Origin: Rhizobium sp. R711
GTDB lineage: Bacteria > Pseudomonadota > Alphaproteobacteria > Rhizobiales > Rhizobiaceae
DNA: 64,000 nucleotides
Reading direction: 5' to 3'
Assembly (NCBI RefSeq): GCF_002211365.1
Contig: NZ_LOKZ01000006.1
Location: forward strand, 89,756 to 153,755
Positions 1-6,976 of this stretch are shown here, in pieces. Made by a program: the position numbers and the translations under genes. Positions within the stretch are counted from its first letter, which is position 1. The number at the start of each line of letters is the position of its first letter. The notes below the pieces were generated by a model. That model saw only the letters and a program-made list of their open reading frames with translations. It had not been told where the DNA came from and ran no database searches.

Positions 1-132
1 CAAGGCCGCGATGTCGCGATAGATCGAGCGCACCGTCACCTCGAGCGTTTCCGCCATGTGAGCTGCCGTCATTGGTTTGCTCGCCACCCGCAGGATCTGG
101 ATGATCTCGAAAAGTCGTGAGGCCTTGCGCAT
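1..132 (-). CDS. WYL/YafY-family HTH transcriptional regulator, N-terminal part only
   Basis: Reading the minus strand from the ATG at 132 gives 44 residues that run off the window. They form the HTH_11 wing-helix found at the N terminus of YafY/DeoR-like regulators with a WYL sensor domain (MRKASRLFEIIQIL, then SIYRDIAAL). The same opening is seen in the complete regulator at 41855-42562, which is 235 residues long. The gene is divergent from the LysE exporter at 262, so it probably controls that exporter and itself through the palindrome at 158-175. The effector domain is outside the window, so the ligand cannot be guessed. Confidence 0.85.
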   Translation of the reverse strand, partial: MRKASRLFEIIQILRVASKPMTAAHMAETLEVTVRSIYRDIAAL

Positions 133-157
133 TTTTCGCCTCCTTGTGCCTAGGCTC

Positions 158-175
158 CTGACAATACACTGTCAG
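158..175. promoter_or_regulatory. Palindromic operator between the WYL regulator and lysE-type gene
   Basis: The sequence is a perfect inverted repeat, CTGACA-N6-TGTCAG, in the 129-base divergent gap and 26 bases upstream of the regulator start. A near-identical site (CTGCCA-N6-TGTCAG) stands in the same place at the second WYL regulator of this window (42578-42595). Binding by the adjacent regulator is inferred from position and from that repetition. Confidence 0.6.
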
Positions 176-261
176 TTGGGTCCTCGTATAGCTCTCGCTA
201 TCGAATTGAAAATCAACATGGTCTTTGAAATCGACCTTGAATTGGATAGCGGACAACTGAC

Positions 262-900
262 ATGACCTACAGCGAAAATCTCTGGCTCTACTTCACGCTT
301 CTCTTCGGCATCATCATCGTGCCGGGCATGGATATGCTGTTCGTGCTCGCCAATTCGCTGACCGGTGGCAGGCGCACGGGCATCGCCGCGACCGCAGGTA
401 TCATGGCCGGTGGGGCGGTGCATTCGCTCTATGGCTCGATTGGAGTCGGTGTACTCGCCGTCCTCCTGCCGACCCTGTTCAATCCCCTGCTCTTCGCCGG
501 CGCGGCTTACATGGCCTGGATCGGCTACACGCTGATCCGCAGTTCGATCACCGTCGATGCTGTCGGGGCAGGCGGCTTGCGTTCGGGTTGGAGGGCGTTT
601 CGCCAGGGCGCGGCAACCTGCCTGATGAATCCCAAAGCGTATCTGTTCATGATCGCGGTCTATCCGCAGTTTCTGAAGCCGATCTACGGTCCGATTTGGG
701 CGCAGGGCCTCGTCATGGGTATCATGACGATGGCGACCCAGGCCGCTGTCTACGGCACCCTGGCCCTGACAGCGGCACGGAGCCGTACGATGCTGGTGTC
801 CAATCCGAGGGCGACAATCCTCGTTGGCCGAATTGCCGGAGCGCTCCTCATCGCCGTTTCTATCCTTACCGCATGGCACGGCTGGCGCGCGCCGGCGTAA
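262..900 (+). CDS. LysE/RhtB-family amino-acid or metabolite exporter
   Basis: The 212-residue protein is hydrophobic throughout, with about six membrane segments. It has the family's N-terminal signature in the first helix (PGMDMLFVLANSL) and the typical length of about 205-215 residues. LysE/RhtB proteins export amino acids or related small molecules across the inner membrane by proton exchange. It lies alone, divergent from a WYL regulator, which suggests induction by a small ligand. The substrate is unknown. The start at 262 leaves the palindrome about 90 bases upstream. Confidence 0.85.
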   Translation: MTYSENLWLYFTLLFGIIIVPGMDMLFVLANSLTGGRRTGIAATAGIMAGGAVHSLYGSIGVGVLAVLLPTLFNPLLFAGAAYMAWIGYTLIRSSITVDAVGAGGLRSGWRAFRQGAATCLMNPKAYLFMIAVYPQFLKPIYGPIWAQGLVMGIMTMATQAAVYGTLALTAARSRTMLVSNPRATILVGRIAGALLIAVSILTAWHGWRAPA

Positions 901-1046
901 GGCGCGTGACGCGGTCCAACGGTCTGTCTTTCCTGAAATCTCACCCACTTGTTACTTTTAGAGCAGGAAAAATTTGTAATGATGCCGCCCGTCCAGCGAA
1001 GCCGGGCTTAAAGGACCTTGGAATCAAATCAAATAGGAGTGCAGAC

Positions 1047-1496
1047 ATGAGAGTGAGAGCTATAACCGCGGCAGTGCTCATCGCCGGTCTGGGGGCGGTA
1101 GGTGTTGCCATTGCAGCGGAGGAGGGCACGCACGATGCGCGTTCTGCGCTGATGAAGAAGGTCGGTGGCGCGGCAGGGGCGATGACCGCGATCGCCAAGG
1201 GCGAGAAGCCCTATGACGCAGAGGCGGTGAAGGTTGCGCTGACGACGATCTCGGAAACCGCAAAGGTTTTCCCGGATCAGTTCAAGCCTGGCACCGAAAC
1301 GGGTGATAAGGCAGCAAGCCCGAAGATCTGGGAAGACCACGCGGACTTCAAGGCACGTGCCGACAAGCTTTCAGCCGATGCCGAGAAGGTTCTCGCTCAG
1401 CTTCCCGCTGACGCGGCCGGTGTTGGCGGCGCTCTGAAGACGCTTGGCGGCAACTGCGGGGGCTGTCATGAGAAATACCGCATAAAGACGGAATAG
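1047..1496 (+). CDS. Cytochrome c'-like periplasmic monoheme protein
   Basis: The product has 149 residues with a Sec signal peptide (about residues 1-24, ending AIAAEE). A single heme-binding CGGCH motif lies at residues 137-141, almost at the C terminus, which is the arrangement of four-helix-bundle cytochromes c'. Such proteins bind NO or CO or serve as electron carriers in the periplasm. The start is the ATG preceded by AGGAGT at 1035-1040. A diheme cytochrome follows 97 bases downstream on the same strand, so the two probably form an electron-transfer pair. The redox partner is not visible here. Confidence 0.85.
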   Translation: MRVRAITAAVLIAGLGAVGVAIAAEEGTHDARSALMKKVGGAAGAMTAIAKGEKPYDAEAVKVALTTISETAKVFPDQFKPGTETGDKAASPKIWEDHADFKARADKLSADAEKVLAQLPADAAGVGGALKTLGGNCGGCHEKYRIKTE

Positions 1497-1593
1497 CGAT
1501 CCCGGCATTTCAACCCAACAATCCGCGCCAGTCTTGCCGCTGGAGCGGATCGTTTTATGTTTTCAATAACGTTATCAGCAGCAGGAGCGGCAG

Positions 1594-2511
1594 ATGGTTC
1601 GCAGGTTCGTCCGGTTTTTGCTCTGTCTCGTGGGCGTGGTTGTCATCGGCGGAGCGGCCGTCTATTTCATCACCGCGCCGAACGCGCTTCCCGAAAGTCA
1701 CTGGGCCAATCTTGGCGAACCCGATCTGAAGAACGGTGAGATGGTTTTCTGGACGGGTGGCTGTGTGAGCTGTCATGCGACGCCGGGGTCGGAGGGGGAT
1801 GCCAAGCTCACGCTCTCAGGCGGCCTGGCGCTGAAGAGCCCTTTCGGCACTTTCCACGTTCCCAATATCTCGCCTGACGAAAAGGCAGGCATCGGGACAT
1901 GGACGCTGGCGCAGTTCGGCAACGCGATGAAACGTGGCGTCGCGCCAAACGGACAGCACCTCTATCCGTCGTTTCCCTACAACTCATATGCCCGGATGAG
2001 CGACAAGGACGTCAACGATCTCTTCGGCTTTCTGAAGACGCTGCCAAAAAGCACCAATGTCTCCCCGTCGCATGAGTTGCCGTTCCCTTACAACATCCGG
2101 CTGGCGCTCGGCGGCTGGAAGTTCCTCTATTTCAACGATGAACCACGTGTTGCGCTCGCTGCCGATGTCTACGACAGGATCAAGCGCGGCCAGTATCTCG
2201 TCGAAGGCGCCGGCCACTGCGGCGAATGCCACACGCCGCGCGACCGGCTTGGAGGCTTCGAGGCAGGCAAGTGGCTGGCGGGCGCGCCAAATCCGGAAGG
2301 CAAGGGCAGGATCCCCAACATCACGCCGGGCGCGAAAACCGTCGGGTCGTGGAGCGAGGAGGATATCGCCAACTATCTCGAAACCGGCTTCACCCCCGAC
2401 TTTGATTCGGCCGGCGGCTCGATGGCCGACGTGCAACGCAACCTCGCTCACCTGCCGAAACCGGAACTCGAGGCAATCGCAGCCTACCTGAAGGCGGTTC
2501 CGAAACAATAG
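1594..2511 (+). CDS. Membrane-anchored diheme cytochrome c
   Basis: The 305-residue protein has one N-terminal transmembrane anchor (about residues 8-27) and two cytochrome c domains. Heme motifs are CVSCH (Cys57, Cys60, His61) and CGECH (Cys209, Cys212, His213). Two-domain cytochromes of this kind pass electrons from periplasmic dehydrogenases to the respiratory chain. AGGAG lies upstream of the start at about 1580. It follows the cytochrome c'-like gene and is convergent with the PfpI-like gene, 24 bases away. A broken quinoprotein dehydrogenase gene (gcd) lies nearby but is not in the same operon, so a link is only speculation. Confidence 0.87.
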   Translation: MVRRFVRFLLCLVGVVVIGGAAVYFITAPNALPESHWANLGEPDLKNGEMVFWTGGCVSCHATPGSEGDAKLTLSGGLALKSPFGTFHVPNISPDEKAGIGTWTLAQFGNAMKRGVAPNGQHLYPSFPYNSYARMSDKDVNDLFGFLKTLPKSTNVSPSHELPFPYNIRLALGGWKFLYFNDEPRVALAADVYDRIKRGQYLVEGAGHCGECHTPRDRLGGFEAGKWLAGAPNPEGKGRIPNITPGAKTVGSWSEEDIANYLETGFTPDFDSAGGSMADVQRNLAHLPKPELEAIAAYLKAVPKQ

Positions 2512-2535
2512 GGGCCAACACCCCGGCAGCGCGGC

Positions 2536-3114
2536 TCAGGCCGCTTTCGGCTGATGCTCGGCGCCGAACATCAGAACGTACTGGTCGAGTTCGTCGCCCC
2601 CGTGCCCGAGCGCGCGGTAGATTTCCGCGGCAAAGGTCATCGGCGCCGATCCTGGCGCCGTTACCAGCTTTCCGACACGCACCGCCTGCGGGCTATCCTT
2701 GTAACGCGCGTGGCCAGCATAGCCCGGCGCGCTGGCAATGAAATCGGCGGCATTGCTGGTATGGTCGGTGGCATCAAGCGCGCCCGCACGCGCAAGCGCC
2801 AGTGTCGCGCCGCAGATTCCGGCGACGAGTTTGCCGTGCGTGATAAAGTCGTCGATGACAGGTTTCAGATCAGGCGCCTTTTCGGTCTCCCAGATCGTCC
2901 CGCCGCAGAGCACAAGGCCGTCGAAGGCATTGGCGTGCAGATTTTCCGCGACGGCATCGGCCGCGACGCGCATGCCGCCCATCGAGCGCACTTCCTCTCC
3001 CTCGGGCGTTGCGATCACCACGTCGAAGCCGAAATAGGAGCGTGCGGAGGCCGTCAGTTGGGCGACCTCCCAGTCGGCGAATCCATCGGTGAGGACAATT
3101 GCAAGTCGGGTCAT
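2536..3114 (-). CDS. DJ-1/PfpI-family class I glutamine amidotransferase-like protein
   Basis: The protein has 192 residues. It shows the DJ-1/PfpI fold signatures: an early LAIVLTDGFADWE strand-turn and the nucleophile elbow around Cys101 (AGICGATLALA). Family members act as chaperones, glyoxalases or deglycases, and related proteins were once named as proteases; the exact activity cannot be read from sequence. The start at 3114 is supported by AAGGAG just upstream (complement of 3121-3126); an upstream in-frame extension has no such signal. The gene lies downstream of and parallel to the acetyltransferase gene, 40 bases away, so the two may be co-transcribed. Confidence 0.85.
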   Translation of the reverse strand: MTRLAIVLTDGFADWEVAQLTASARSYFGFDVVIATPEGEEVRSMGGMRVAADAVAENLHANAFDGLVLCGGTIWETEKAPDLKPVIDDFITHGKLVAGICGATLALARAGALDATDHTSNAADFIASAPGYAGHARYKDSPQAVRVGKLVTAPGSAPMTFAAEIYRALGHGGDELDQYVLMFGAEHQPKAA

Positions 3115-3154
3115 TCGTTTCTCCTTGCAGGCTGTCCGGCGCGGCCAATGCCGC

Positions 3155-3649
3155 TCATGCCAAAGCTTGCATATAGCGCATGCCGGTGACCGGGCGAGGG
3201 ACGAAGTCCATATTCTCGTAGAAGCGATGGGCCTGCACGTTGCCGGTGGCGGCGCTGACCGAGAGGTAGCCGCAGCCGGCGCTGCGAGCCGTGTCGCGGG
3301 CGCGGTTGACGAGATGCTGGCCGACGCCGTGGCCGCGATGTCCGTCACGCACGAAGAGATGATGCAGATCCATGCCGCGCGCGCCGTCCTGCGCCCTGTA
3401 GAGCGGCACGAGAATGGCGTAGCCGATCAGGCCCTCATCGCTCTCGGCAACCAGCGCGCTGATCCACGGCACCGGGCCGAACAGATCACGCTCGAGCTGC
3501 TCCGGGCTCGAGGCGGATGGATCGCCGTGATGCCTGGCGAGCAGGCCGATCATTTCGCTGAGTTCAGGGAGATCGCGCGGCTTGGCGGCGCGGATATTGA
3601 TCACCGGCGGGCGGATCAATGAGATTTCGCTGTCTTCGATTTCAACCAT
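3155..3649 (-). CDS. GNAT-family N-acetyltransferase under a leader-peptide attenuator
   Basis: The product has 164 residues with one GNAT domain. The acetyl-CoA-binding motif A is visible as GHRGHGVGQHLV, followed by the AHRFYE segment typical of the C-terminal half. The substrate is not predictable; amino acids, polyamines, antibiotics and protein N termini are all possible for this family. The ATG at 3649 has AAGGA eight bases upstream. The preceding 190 bases carry a short aromatic-rich leader peptide and overlapping hairpins that look like a transcription attenuator, so expression probably responds to translation of Tyr/Phe/Trp codons. That makes an aromatic compound a reasonable but unproven substrate guess. 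Confidence 0.8.
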   Translation of the reverse strand: MVEIEDSEISLIRPPVINIRAAKPRDLPELSEMIGLLARHHGDPSASSPEQLERDLFGPVPWISALVAESDEGLIGYAILVPLYRAQDGARGMDLHHLFVRDGHRGHGVGQHLVNRARDTARSAGCGYLSVSAATGNVQAHRFYENMDFVPRPVTGMRYMQALA

Positions 3650-3676
3650 GGTCTTCGCGTCCTTGTGTGGTGTTCT

Positions 3677-3726
3677 GCCGTCAGGACGCTGCCGATACAA
3701 CAAAGCCGCCTGACGGCGGCTTGTTG
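3677..3726 (-). terminator. Attenuator terminator hairpin with a competing downstream hairpin
   Basis: On the minus strand, 3726-3698 forms a strong stem: CAACAAGCCGCC, loop GTCA, then GGCGGC followed by TTTGTTG, with one bulge. The 3' side is rich in T. Its loop segment GCCGTCAGG (3717-3709) is also perfectly complementary over 9 bases to CCTGACGGC further downstream (3685-3677), so a second, mutually exclusive hairpin is possible. The structure lies between the leader peptide stop and the GNAT start. Intrinsic termination is inferred from shape; the uridine run is modest. Confidence 0.65.
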
Positions 3727-3749
3727 ACAATATGATCTGTCCGGCCGCC
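3715..3749 (-). promoter_or_regulatory. Putative antiterminator hairpin of the GNAT attenuator
   Basis: GGCGGC (3749-3744), starting three bases after the leader peptide stop codon, is complementary to GCCGCC (3720-3715), the 5' arm of the terminator. Inside this pairing, GACA (3740-3737) can pair with TGTC (3728-3725). The arms are therefore arranged as segments 2 and 3 of a classical attenuator. A ribosome resting at the leader stop codon would cover segment 2 and allow termination. One stalled at the Tyr-Phe-Trp codons would leave it free. Confidence 0.6.
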
Positions 3750-3751
3750 CC

Positions 3752-3802
3752 TTACAGGTACAGCCAAAAATACGAGCTGGTGATGTGCGTGTTCTTGATC
3801 AT
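3752..3802 (-). CDS. Leader peptide, 16 residues, with a Tyr-Phe-Trp run
   Basis: The minus strand encodes MIKNTHITSSYFWLYL and then TAA. Four of the last six residues are aromatic (Tyr11, Phe12, Trp13, Tyr15), which is far from random and is typical of leader peptides whose translation senses charged aromatic tRNAs. A TTGACA element sits so that transcription would begin at or just before the ATG, so the message may be leaderless. There is no Shine-Dalgarno sequence. The trp leader of S. meliloti is also reported to begin at its AUG. The peptide itself need have no function. Stalling by a drug rather than by amino-acid shortage is an alternative. Confidence 0.65.
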   Translation of the reverse strand: MIKNTHITSSYFWLYL

Positions 3803-3809
3803 GCGTCGA

Positions 3810-3838
3810 TAGATCATCCAGAACGTGCCGTTTGTCAA
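3810..3838 (-). promoter_or_regulatory. Predicted promoter of the leader-GNAT transcript
   Basis: TTGACA occupies 3838-3833 on the minus strand, and GATCTA follows after 17 bases (3815-3810). The -35 element is a perfect consensus match; the -10 is weak. The predicted start falls at about 3803, next to the leader ATG. Confidence 0.5.
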
Positions 3839-3928
3839 TGGGGTTTGCGCGTGGGCGCCCGGAAGCGCACGGCGTCTGTCGACACGGCCGCTGTCCACCG
3901 AGGGGACTTTTCATCATCAGGTCATTGT

Positions 3929-3950
3929 TATAGGGTACCCCCCTATACTA
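3929..3950 (+). promoter_or_regulatory. RcnR/CsoR-type operator upstream of dmeR
   Basis: The site reads TTATAGGGTACCCCCC followed by TATACTA. A G/C tract flanked by TAT/ATA inverted repeats is the operator type used by RcnR/CsoR/FrmR-family repressors. It ends 12 bases before the dmeR start, so autorepression of dmeRF is the natural reading. Confidence 0.7.
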
Positions 3951-3962
3951 AATGGATATGTC

Positions 3963-4235
3963 ATGTCCCACACCACACACCAGAAGAAAAAGCTGATGGC
4001 CCGCGTAAGCCGCCTGAAAGGCCAGATGGAGGCCGTCGAGCGCGCCTTGGATGTAGAGCGGCCCTGCGGAGAGATTTTACAGCTGCTTGCCTCGATCCGC
4101 GGCGCCCTGAACGGCCTGACGGGCGAGGTGCTGGACGACCATCTGCACGAGCATGTCCTGCGTGCCGCCGATGAGAGGGCCCGGGCGGAAGCCGTCGAGG
4201 AAATATCCGAAGTTCTGCGAACCTATATTCGCTAA
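3963..4235 (+). CDS. dmeR: DmeR, RcnR/CsoR-family nickel/cobalt-responsive repressor
   Basis: The protein has 90 residues, the normal size for the all-helical CsoR/RcnR family. All four residues that bind Ni(II)/Co(II) in E. coli RcnR are present at the same positions: His3, Cys35, His60 and His64. That distinguishes it from copper (CsoR) and formaldehyde (FrmR) sensors. The start at 3963 places His3 correctly. Its operator lies directly upstream and the CDF exporter DmeF follows after 24 bases. This is the dmeRF arrangement known from Rhizobium leguminosarum, where metal releases the repressor. Confidence 0.88.
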   Translation: MSHTTHQKKKLMARVSRLKGQMEAVERALDVERPCGEILQLLASIRGALNGLTGEVLDDHLHEHVLRAADERARAEAVEEISEVLRTYIR

Positions 4236-4259
4236 GACAACCGACATGAGGAGCGTACG

Positions 4260-5252
4260 ATGAGCGTACAGACCGAAACACTTGAACATAGCCACGTATT
4301 CCTGGGCGCCGATCATGACCGCAACGCCCGCCGTGTCTGGTTCGTCATTGCGCTGACCGCCGTCATGATGGTGGTCGAAATCGGCGCCGGAACTTACTAT
4401 GGCTCCATGGCGCTGGTCGCCGATGGTTGGCACATGTCGACCCATGCGAGCGCGCTGCTGATCTCGGCGGTTGCCTACCTCTATGCCCGTCGGCAGGCGC
4501 ATAATCCTCGCTTCACCTTCGGCACCGGCAAGCTTGGCGACCTCGCGGGCTTTACCAGCGCCATCATCCTGATGTTGATCGCCTTGCTGATGGCCTGGGA
4601 GAGCTTCCTGCGCATCACCCATCCAGTGCCGATCAGCTTTGCGCAGGCGATCGGCGTCGCCGTCGTCGGTCTGCTGGTCAACCTGGCGAGCGCCTGGCTC
4701 CTGAAAGATGACCATGCCCATCATGGCCACAGCCACGGCCATTCCCATCATCACGAGCACCATCATCACCACGACCACGGCGATCATGCCCATCATGGCG
4801 ATCACGCTCATTCAGCACATGCCTCCGACAACAACATGCGCGCCGCCTACGTCCATGTCATCGCGGATGCGCTGACCTCTGTGCTGGCCATCGCGGCACT
4901 GCTCTTTGGCAGTATCTATGGCTGGCTCTGGCTCGATCCGCTGATGGGCATCGTCGGTGGCCTCATCATTGCGCAATGGTCCTGGGGTCTCATGAAGTCG
5001 TCTGGCCGCGTGCTGCTTGATGTCGTGCCGCAGGAAGCGGATCTGCAGGACGAGATTCGTTCGGCGCTGGAAACGAGTGGCGAGCGGATCACCGATCTTC
5101 ACGTCTGGCAGGTCGGACCCGGCCATCACGCCGCGATTGTCGCTCTGGTGACGCCGCAGCCGGAAAGCCCGGCTTTCTACAAGGCGAAGCTCGAACCCGT
5201 TACCGGCCTCTCGCACGTCACCGTCGAGGTCACGCAGTCGGCAGCGGCCTGA
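4260..5252 (+). CDS. dmeF: DmeF, cation diffusion facilitator (Ni/Co exporter)
   Basis: The 330-residue CDF transporter has six predicted membrane segments. The cytoplasmic loop between segments four and five (about residues 149-182) is extremely rich in histidine, with repeated HSH and HHH groups, as in cobalt- and nickel-exporting DmeF proteins. Helix 2 carries the metal-site pattern around ADGWHMSTHA. The C-terminal cytoplasmic domain (from about residue 250) is the CDF dimerisation domain. It sits 24 bases after dmeR, so induction by excess metal is expected. The exact metal is inferred from the RcnR-like ligands of DmeR. Confidence 0.88.
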   Translation: MSVQTETLEHSHVFLGADHDRNARRVWFVIALTAVMMVVEIGAGTYYGSMALVADGWHMSTHASALLISAVAYLYARRQAHNPRFTFGTGKLGDLAGFTSAIILMLIALLMAWESFLRITHPVPISFAQAIGVAVVGLLVNLASAWLLKDDHAHHGHSHGHSHHHEHHHHHDHGDHAHHGDHAHSAHASDNNMRAAYVHVIADALTSVLAIAALLFGSIYGWLWLDPLMGIVGGLIIAQWSWGLMKSSGRVLLDVVPQEADLQDEIRSALETSGERITDLHVWQVGPGHHAAIVALVTPQPESPAFYKAKLEPVTGLSHVTVEVTQSAAA

Positions 5253-5318
5253 CGCGACGCATCCGGGCCACAATCAGGCTCTAGCCCTGTGTCCATTGAT
5301 TCAGGCAGAGGAATTTTC

Positions 5319-6209
5319 ATGCGTGGCTTTTCGATCCGCCGCCGAACCCTTCTCGGTTCGGCACTGCTTTCCCCCGCCTTGCTTCTGCCGCGCGTTGCAT
5401 GGTCGGAGGACAGCGATGATGAAATCAATCGGCGGATGGATGCGCTCGAAAAAGCCATCGGCGGTCGCATCGGTGTGTCGGCCATCGACACTGACACCAA
5501 CATTTCTTTCGGCTATCGCGAGACTGAGCGCTTTCCCCTCTGCAGCACATTCAAGGTCTTAGCCGCCGGCTTGGTGCTGGCGCGTGTCGACAAGGGGCAG
5601 GAGACTCTCGAGCGGCGCGTCGTCTACGAAAAGGACAAGCTCGTCACCTACTCGCCGGAAACGGAAAAGCACGTCGGCGGCGAGGGCATGAGCCTCAGTG
5701 AACTCTGCCAGGCGGCGATCACCCTTAGCGACGATACGGCCGGGAACCTGCTGCTGGAAAGCTTCGGCGGACCGGCTGAGCTGACCAAATGGTTGCGCAC
5801 GCTGGGCGATCGTTCGACGCGGCTCGACCGCTGGGAGACGGCGCTCAACGAAGCCAAGGACGGCGATCCGCAGGATACGACCACTCCCGATGCGATGGTC
5901 GACACGCTCGGCAACCTGACACAGGGCTCCGCCCTGTCGGAACCGTCGCGCGACAAGCTGATAGAGTGGATGGTGGCGAACACGACAGGCGGCGCTCGCC
6001 TGCGCGCAGGCCTGCCGGATACCTGGAAGATCGGCGACAAGACCGGCACCGCCAACAATGGCAGCGCTGCCGATATTGCTGTCATCTGGCCGCCTGGTCA
6101 CGGAGCGATCCTGGTCGCGGCTTACGTGACGCAGGCCAAAGCGCCGGTGTCCGAGATCAACCCGGTCTTTGCCGAAGTCGGCAAGATCGTGGCCGACATG
6201 GTCGGATAG
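5319..6209 (+). CDS. Class A beta-lactamase with an atypical SDD motif
   Basis: The 296-residue precursor starts at 5319, giving a twin-arginine signal (RRRTLLGSAL) and export to the periplasm. Active-site elements are the serine in CSTFK, the omega-loop Glu166 in RWETALNEA with its Asn170, and the KTG box in DKTGTA. The usual SDN loop reads SDD (LSDDTAGN), so Asn132 is replaced by Asp; this residue normally positions the substrate side-chain amide. The gene follows dmeF by 66 bases and a strong hairpin closes it. It could still hydrolyse some beta-lactams or be weakened. Confidence 0.87.
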   Translation: MRGFSIRRRTLLGSALLSPALLLPRVAWSEDSDDEINRRMDALEKAIGGRIGVSAIDTDTNISFGYRETERFPLCSTFKVLAAGLVLARVDKGQETLERRVVYEKDKLVTYSPETEKHVGGEGMSLSELCQAAITLSDDTAGNLLLESFGGPAELTKWLRTLGDRSTRLDRWETALNEAKDGDPQDTTTPDAMVDTLGNLTQGSALSEPSRDKLIEWMVANTTGGARLRAGLPDTWKIGDKTGTANNGSAADIAVIWPPGHGAILVAAYVTQAKAPVSEINPVFAEVGKIVADMVG

Positions 6210-6226
6210 GGCTTTCCTGTCAAAGG

Positions 6227-6258
6227 GATGCGACGGAAATGTGAAACTCCGTCGCATC
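6227..6258. terminator. Bidirectional hairpin between convergent genes
   Basis: An 11-base perfect stem (GATGCGACGGA and its complement, 6227-6237 and 6248-6258) encloses a 10-base loop. It separates the beta-lactamase gene from the convergent small gene. An AT-rich stretch follows on the plus side, so it can end transcription from the beta-lactamase and probably from the other side too. Confidence 0.75.
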
Positions 6259-6271
6259 GATCTAATTTAGT

Positions 6272-6737
6272 TTATGGAGGTCTCAGGCGCTGACGAGCGT
6301 ATCGGCGCTCGGCTTGTCCTTGCCGTTCATCACCGGTCAGCTGCCGCTTCAGTTCGTCCGCGATCTGCTTTTCGATAGCCTCGCGCTCCTCCGGCGGCAT
6401 CGCCTTCAGATCGTCCTCTGTCAGCCCGAGCCGCTCGAGGATCTGGCTGCGCATCCGCTCCGCGGGGGTCTGGTTGACGAGGTCCGTGAACTCAGAGATG
6501 ACAGCGTCATGACGCGCTTTTGAGGGCTTCGGTGCCATCCATGGTCGCCGTGCCGCTGCTCTGCAGCGCCCACTTCGTGTTGGAGATCGACGTTGGCGTG
6601 CTGCTCGGCTGTAGTGCCGCCCCGCTTTGGCGAACGCCGACCTCGGTATCGCTGGTCTGTTGCTTGTTGCGCTGGCCGGACTGGCTAAAGAGGCTGCTCA
6701 GTCCATAGGTGCTGGAAATGCTGCTGCCGATCTTCAT
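6272..6737 (-). pseudogene. Small conserved rhizobial protein split by a frameshift
   Basis: Two overlapping minus-strand frames appear to be halves of one gene. The first begins at 6737 (GGAG six bases upstream) and encodes a Ser/Gln-rich N-terminal part, MKIGSSISSTYGL. The second continues as a charged helical part with TPAERMRSQILERLGLTEDD. They meet in a run of four A residues (minus strand, 6521-6518), where the first frame ends LKSAS and the second reads KARHDAVIS. Removing one base would restore a 154-residue protein. I do not know its function. Two coupled genes, programmed frameshifting or a sequencing indel are alternatives. Confidence 0.6.
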
Positions 6738-6976
6738 GAAATTCTCCAATGAAAGAACACAAGGGACAAAACACCGCCATTTGCCGGCTTTTCCTTGGGT
6801 TCGGTTATGGTTTGACCGGCATTTTGGCCGATCGGCTAAATCTTCTCCGTCCGCTGGACAGGTTGTTTCCGTCCGTCGGTTCGTGAACCATGCTCCAATG
6901 CGTGACCCTGATGCCCTGTGGCTGCGGGCACGGATGGCCGTCTTCGGCGGCGACCATCCGGCACGTTTGGGAGACT

